Notes under the pieces: model-generated
What the model saw: the letters and a program-made list of their open reading frames with translations, nothing else
Databases searched by the model: none
Told to the model about the DNA's origin: nothing
Shown here: piece after piece, positions 60,927 through 64,000 of the stretch
Layout of the letters: each line of letters starts with the position of its first letter
Numbering within the stretch: the stretch's first letter is position 1
Made by a program: the position numbers and the translations under genes
NCBI GenBank assembly: GCA_030824495.1
Contig: JAVBXP010000024.1
Location: 34,730-98,729, forward strand
Source of the DNA: a bacterium
Lineage (GTDB): Bacteria; Pseudomonadota; Alphaproteobacteria; Caulobacterales; Caulobacteraceae
Direction of reading: 5' to 3'
Length of the DNA: 64,000 nucleotides

Positions 60927-61670
60927 CTAGCTCAGGGTCTGTGCGAACAGCGCGGTCATCTCGCGCCAGTGGCGCTCGGACGCCTCGCGGTCATAGGCGG
61001 CCATGTCCGGCGGGGCGTAGCCGTGCTTGGCGCCGCGATAGATGACCACCTCTGCGTCCAACTTGGCGTCCTGTAGCGCCTTCCCTAGCCGTTCGGCCTG
61101 GGCCTCGTCGAAGCTGCGATCTTCATCGGCGCCGGCCACCAGGACCTTGGCCTTGATCTTCGGCGCCAGCAGATGCGGGCTGGTCTCTGCGTCGGTGGCC
61201 AAATTGCCGCCGTGGAACGAGGCGCAGGCGACGATTCGCTCCGGGAAGGTCCCAGCGGCGCGCAGCGCCATGCCCCCGCCCATGCAGTAACCGGTCACGC
61301 CGACCTTCTGGCCGCGCACCTCGGGCTGGGCCGATAGGAAATCGAGGAAGGCGGCGGTGTCCCGCATCGACTTTTCCGGATCGGTGGAGGCCATCAGCGG
61401 ACCAAACACCTCACGGCGCTGGGCGTCGTCGCGAATGGATTTCAGGTTGATGGGTTCATAGGGCCCGACCCGCCAGAACATGTCGGGCAGAAGCACATAG
61501 TACCCATAGCCGGCCAGCCGCTCGGCCATCTCAAACAGGGCGGGGCGAATGGCCGGGGCGTCCATGTAGAAGATAACCGCGGGCCAGGGACCCTCGCCCT
61601 CATTCGGCATGAAGACGAAAGCGCGGGCCGCGCCGTCTGGCGTTGGGATGTCGACCTGGGTCTGGCTCAT
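60927..61670 (-). CDS. Dienelactone hydrolase-family protein
   Basis: A 247-residue alpha/beta hydrolase of the dienelactone hydrolase family: nucleophile elbow GYCMGGGM with Cys129, an acid in DEDRSFDEAQAE and a His in GAKHGYAPPD. I chose ATG 61670, where conserved MSQTQVDIPTPDG begins; the longer open frame to 61823 overlaps the next gene. Members hydrolyse dienelactones or other small esters in the cytosol. It is downstream of the phytase-like gene on the same strand. Confidence 0.93.
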   Translation of the reverse strand: MSQTQVDIPTPDGAARAFVFMPNEGEGPWPAVIFYMDAPAIRPALFEMAERLAGYGYYVLLPDMFWRVGPYEPINLKSIRDDAQRREVFGPLMASTDPEKSMRDTAAFLDFLSAQPEVRGQKVGVTGYCMGGGMALRAAGTFPERIVACASFHGGNLATDAETSPHLLAPKIKAKVLVAGADEDRSFDEAQAERLGKALQDAKLDAEVVIYRGAKHGYAPPDMAAYDREASERHWREMTALFAQTLS

Positions 61671-61698
61671 CGGCGTCGTCCCTCTGATTTTTTTGGGT

Positions 61699-62667
61699 CT
61701 ATCTGGCGGGCTTCCAGTCGAAGGCCAGGAGCAAGGTCCGCTGGGAGCTTTGGAAATTGTCGTCGGACAGCAGGTAGAATCGGACCGAGCCATCCTTGGC
61801 CGGGATCGCCGAAAGACCTTCATAATTGTCGACGGTCAGCGGACGGGCCATCTCCATGCGGGCGATCTCGCCGCTGGCGTCATGGACTACTAAGGCGTTG
61901 CGACTGCCGCGCACCGGATCCCAGGCCCTCAGCAGCCAAGCCATGCGCCCGCCTGGCAACGGACGGGCCGCGACCACCCCAAATTCGGCGGGCTTTGCGA
62001 TCGTCGCGCCTTGGACGCAGCCGCCTGACAGCCTGCAGGTCCAGGTTTCTCCGGAGTCTTCGCCGGCTGTGACGTAGACGCCGGGGCCGGCGGCAGGCGT
62101 CGCGGCCAGCGCCTCCATGCCTCCGTTGTCAGGGAAGCTTGCGGTGGGCGAGGCGGCGATGCGCGGCGCGCCGCCCTTGGCCGGATAGAGCAGGATGCGA
62201 TTGTTGCGCTCGAAGCTGACCAGCAGGTCGCCGTTCGGCAGCAGGGCCATCCCCTCAGCGTCGGCTTCCAGCTTGCCTTGCAGCGGCTTGCCGTCAGGCC
62301 CGGTCAGCACCGTCAGTGTCGCCTGATCCAGTCCGGTTGGCCGGCCATTCGCATCGGAGATCAGGCGCGCGGAAAGCAGGTCGCCTTCGTCGCTGATCGC
62401 GAGCAGCTTGCCGTCGGCGGAAATCTCCATGTCGGAGAGGCCATGCAGGCGAGCGGTGTCCGTCGAGGTGAGCACCAGGCCGCCGAGATAGTGGAAGTCG
62501 CCGAGCTGATTCTGCCCCAGGTCCTGAGCGTTGAGCGGCACAGGGGGCGCCGACACCGTAATGCGGGCGCCCGCGGTGACCGGCGCGGTCGGCGGTGATG
62601 CATGGATTGGCGCGCAGGCGGCGAGCGCCAGCAGCCCGGCGGCTAGTCCAGCATGCGCCAGTCTCAA
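61699..62667 (-). CDS. Esterase-like activity of phytase-family lipoprotein
   Basis: A 322-residue protein with a lipoprotein leader (lipobox ALAAC, Cys about residue 18) and a beta-propeller-like domain: [58 protein letters not shown] and the final [26 protein letters not shown]. The repeated D-x-EG(M/L) calls are typical of the phytase-like esterase family. It is probably attached to a membrane outside the cytosol. It overlaps the cobT stop by four bases, so it may be co-transcribed with cobT. Confidence 0.9.
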   Translation of the reverse strand: MRLAHAGLAAGLLALAACAPIHASPPTAPVTAGARITVSAPPVPLNAQDLGQNQLGDFHYLGGLVLTSTDTARLHGLSDMEISADGKLLAISDEGDLLSARLISDANGRPTGLDQATLTVLTGPDGKPLQGKLEADAEGMALLPNGDLLVSFERNNRILLYPAKGGAPRIAASPTASFPDNGGMEALAATPAAGPGVYVTAGEDSGETWTCRLSGGCVQGATIAKPAEFGVVAARPLPGGRMAWLLRAWDPVRGSRNALVVHDASGEIARMEMARPLTVDNYEGLSAIPAKDGSVRFYLLSDDNFQSSQRTLLLAFDWKPAR

Positions 62668-64000
62668 GCCACTGCTCTCCGCACTTCCTTGAAGGTAGAT
62701 CGCCGAGCCGGGCCTTGCGGGCCCTGGGTGCTGGGCGGCGGGGCCAGGATGTTGGCGTTCTTGCGGGTGACCTTGCGGACGTCCTCGTCGAACAGTTCGG
62801 CGAGCTGGTCCACGATCACGCCGGCCAATTGCTCCACATCGACGATGGTCACCGCGCGGCGATAGTAGCGGGTGACGTCGTGGCCGATGCCGATGGCGAT
62901 CAACTGCACCGGGCTCTTGCCCTCGATCTCGGTGATCACGTCGCGCAGGTGGCGCTCAAGATAGTGGCCCGAGTTCACCGACAGGGTCGAATCGTCGACC
63001 GGCGCGCCGTCGGAGATCACCATCAGGATGCGGCGGGCCTCGGGCCGGCCGATCAGGCGCTGGTGGGCCCACATCAGGGCTTCGCCGTCGATGTTCTCCT
63101 TCAGCAAGCCTTCGCGCATCATCAGGCCAAGGTTGCGGCGGGCGCGGCGCCAGGGCGAGTCGGCGGATTTGTAGATGATGTGGCGCAGGTCGTTCAGGCG
63201 GCCGGGCTGGGCCGGTTTGCCAGCTTTCAGCCAGTCCTCGCGAGACGAGCCGCCCTTCCAGGCGCGGGTGGTGAAGCCGAGGATTTCGGTCTTTACGCCG
63301 CAGCGCTCGAGGGTCCGAGCCAGGATGTCGGCGCAGACAGCGGCCACCATGATCGGCCGGCCGCGCATCGAGCCCGAATTGTCGATCAGGATGGTGACGA
63401 CGGTGTCGCGGAACTCGGTGTCTTCCTCTTCCTTGAAGGCGAGGGAGGCGGTCGGATCGGTGATGACCCGCGTCAGGCGCGCGACATCGAGGATCCCTTC
63501 CTCAAGATCGAAGGTCCAGGAGCGGTTCTGCTGGGCCATCAGCTTGCGTTGCAGCTTGTTGGCCAGGCGCGAGACCACGCTGGAGAGGCTGGCGAGTTGC
63601 TGGTCGAGATAGGCGCGCAGCCGCGTCAGTTCCTCGGCGTCGCACAGCTCCTCGGCCGCCACGACCTCATCGTGGGCGGTGGTGAAGACCCGGTAGGTTG
63701 CCTGCTTGGCGTCGCCCTTCGGGTCCGGGCGCGCAGGCTGTTCGCCCTCGCCCATTTCCGGGGGTTCCTCAGTGTCGTCGGCGTTGGGATCGTCCTGCGC
63801 CTCGGTCATCTGGCTGTCGGCGTCCTCGCTTTCGCGATGGCTCGCCTCGTTCTCGTCCATCGAGGCCTGTTGCGGGGATTGGCCTTCGCCTTCGCCCTCG
63901 TCGCCGTCTTCCTGGCTCTCGGCCTCGCCGTCTTCGCTGTCGCCATCCTCGTCGTCGGCCTGGTCGGGCGCATCGGACAGGTCATCGCCCATCGACAGAT
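62664..64000 (-). CDS. cobT: Cobaltochelatase subunit CobT, C-terminal part
   Basis: The visible ~445 residues are the C-terminal part of CobT, one of the CobNST subunits that insert cobalt into hydrogenobyrinic acid diamide in aerobic vitamin B12 synthesis. The frame is open at the window edge, so the N-terminal ~150-200 residues are outside. There is a very acidic Asp/Glu-rich linker (residues 1-95 of the visible part) followed by the VWA domain with MIDAS motif [10 protein letters not shown], then [12 protein letters not shown] and GIGHDV. CobS was not seen; it would lie beyond the right edge. Confidence 0.95.
   Translation of the reverse strand, partial: LSMGDDLSDAPDQADDEDGDSEDGEAESQEDGDEGEGEGQSPQQASMDENEASHRESEDADSQMTEAQDDPNADDTEEPPEMGEGEQPARPDPKGDAKQATYRVFTTAHDEVVAAEELCDAEELTRLRAYLDQQLASLSSVVSRLANKLQRKLMAQQNRSWTFDLEEGILDVARLTRVITDPTASLAFKEEEDTEFRDTVVTILIDNSGSMRGRPIMVAAVCADILARTLERCGVKTEILGFTTRAWKGGSSREDWLKAGKPAQPGRLNDLRHIIYKSADSPWRRARRNLGLMMREGLLKENIDGEALMWAHQRLIGRPEARRILMVISDGAPVDDSTLSVNSGHYLERHLRDVITEIEGKSPVQLIAIGIGHDVTRYYRRAVTIVDVEQLAGVIVDQLAELFDEDVRKVTRKNANILAPPPSTQGPQGPARRSTFKEVRRAVA

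Overview
The window is 64 kb of GC-rich bacterial chromosome, most likely from an alphaproteobacterium of the Caulobacteraceae (Caulobacter/Phenylobacterium-like). The evidence is a FdxA-type ferredoxin next to a CarD/CdnL regulator, a Suv3-like helicase coupled to an S4 protein, aerobic cobaltochelatase CobT, HWE and FixJ-type two-component proteins, NodT-type efflux, and an rpmB promoter with TTGACG and a -10 box fitting the Caulobacter housekeeping pattern. No plasmid, phage, CRISPR or intact transposase genes were seen. Genus-level assignment is inference.

Bases 1-11785 hold a plus-strand cluster that mixes a peptide-type ABC importer (solute-binding protein, two permeases, fused double ATPase) with five flavin-dependent oxygenase-type enzymes: two DszC/SfnB-like acyl-CoA-dehydrogenase-fold proteins, two NtaA/DszA-like and one SsuD-like luciferase-fold monooxygenase. 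A degenerate class II aldolase-like protein and a flavin reductase follow. The simplest reading is uptake of an unknown organosulfur (or similar) compound and its cleavage by FMNH2-dependent enzymes. Bases 12.6-18.8 kb hold a soluble kinase with eight PAS domains, with a FixJ-type regulator and a single receiver downstream, facing a mirror-image second receiver/FixJ pair.

Bases 19-29.7 kb carry small detoxification or redox genes: DUF427, two alpha/beta hydrolases, an SDR, three paralogous NmrA-like proteins, a beta-class GST, ETF-quinone oxidoreductase with a sensorless kinase, a membrane protein and an AhpD-like protein. Bases 29.8-34.6 kb are a TetR-controlled EmrAB/NodT tripartite pump. 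Bases 34.6-43.4 kb look accessory: an orphan MbcA/ParS/Xre-type antitoxin, small unknown proteins, a broken uridine kinase, a LysR-controlled operon (MFS, Cys-nucleophile hydrolase, cupin, SDR) and short dispersed repeats. This part ends beside tRNA-Arg(CCU).

From 43.5 kb onward the genes look like conserved core: dctA, an HWE kinase with its receiver, a CAP-domain protein, cdnL, fdxA, a penicillin-acylase-family hydrolase, an SRPBCC protein, a pseudouridine synthase, an ArsR regulator, the S4 protein and Suv3-like helicase, a TetR-HlyD-ABC exporter operon, an OmpA-like lipoprotein, rpmB, a dienelactone hydrolase, a phytase-like lipoprotein and the C-terminal part of cobT, which runs off the right edge.
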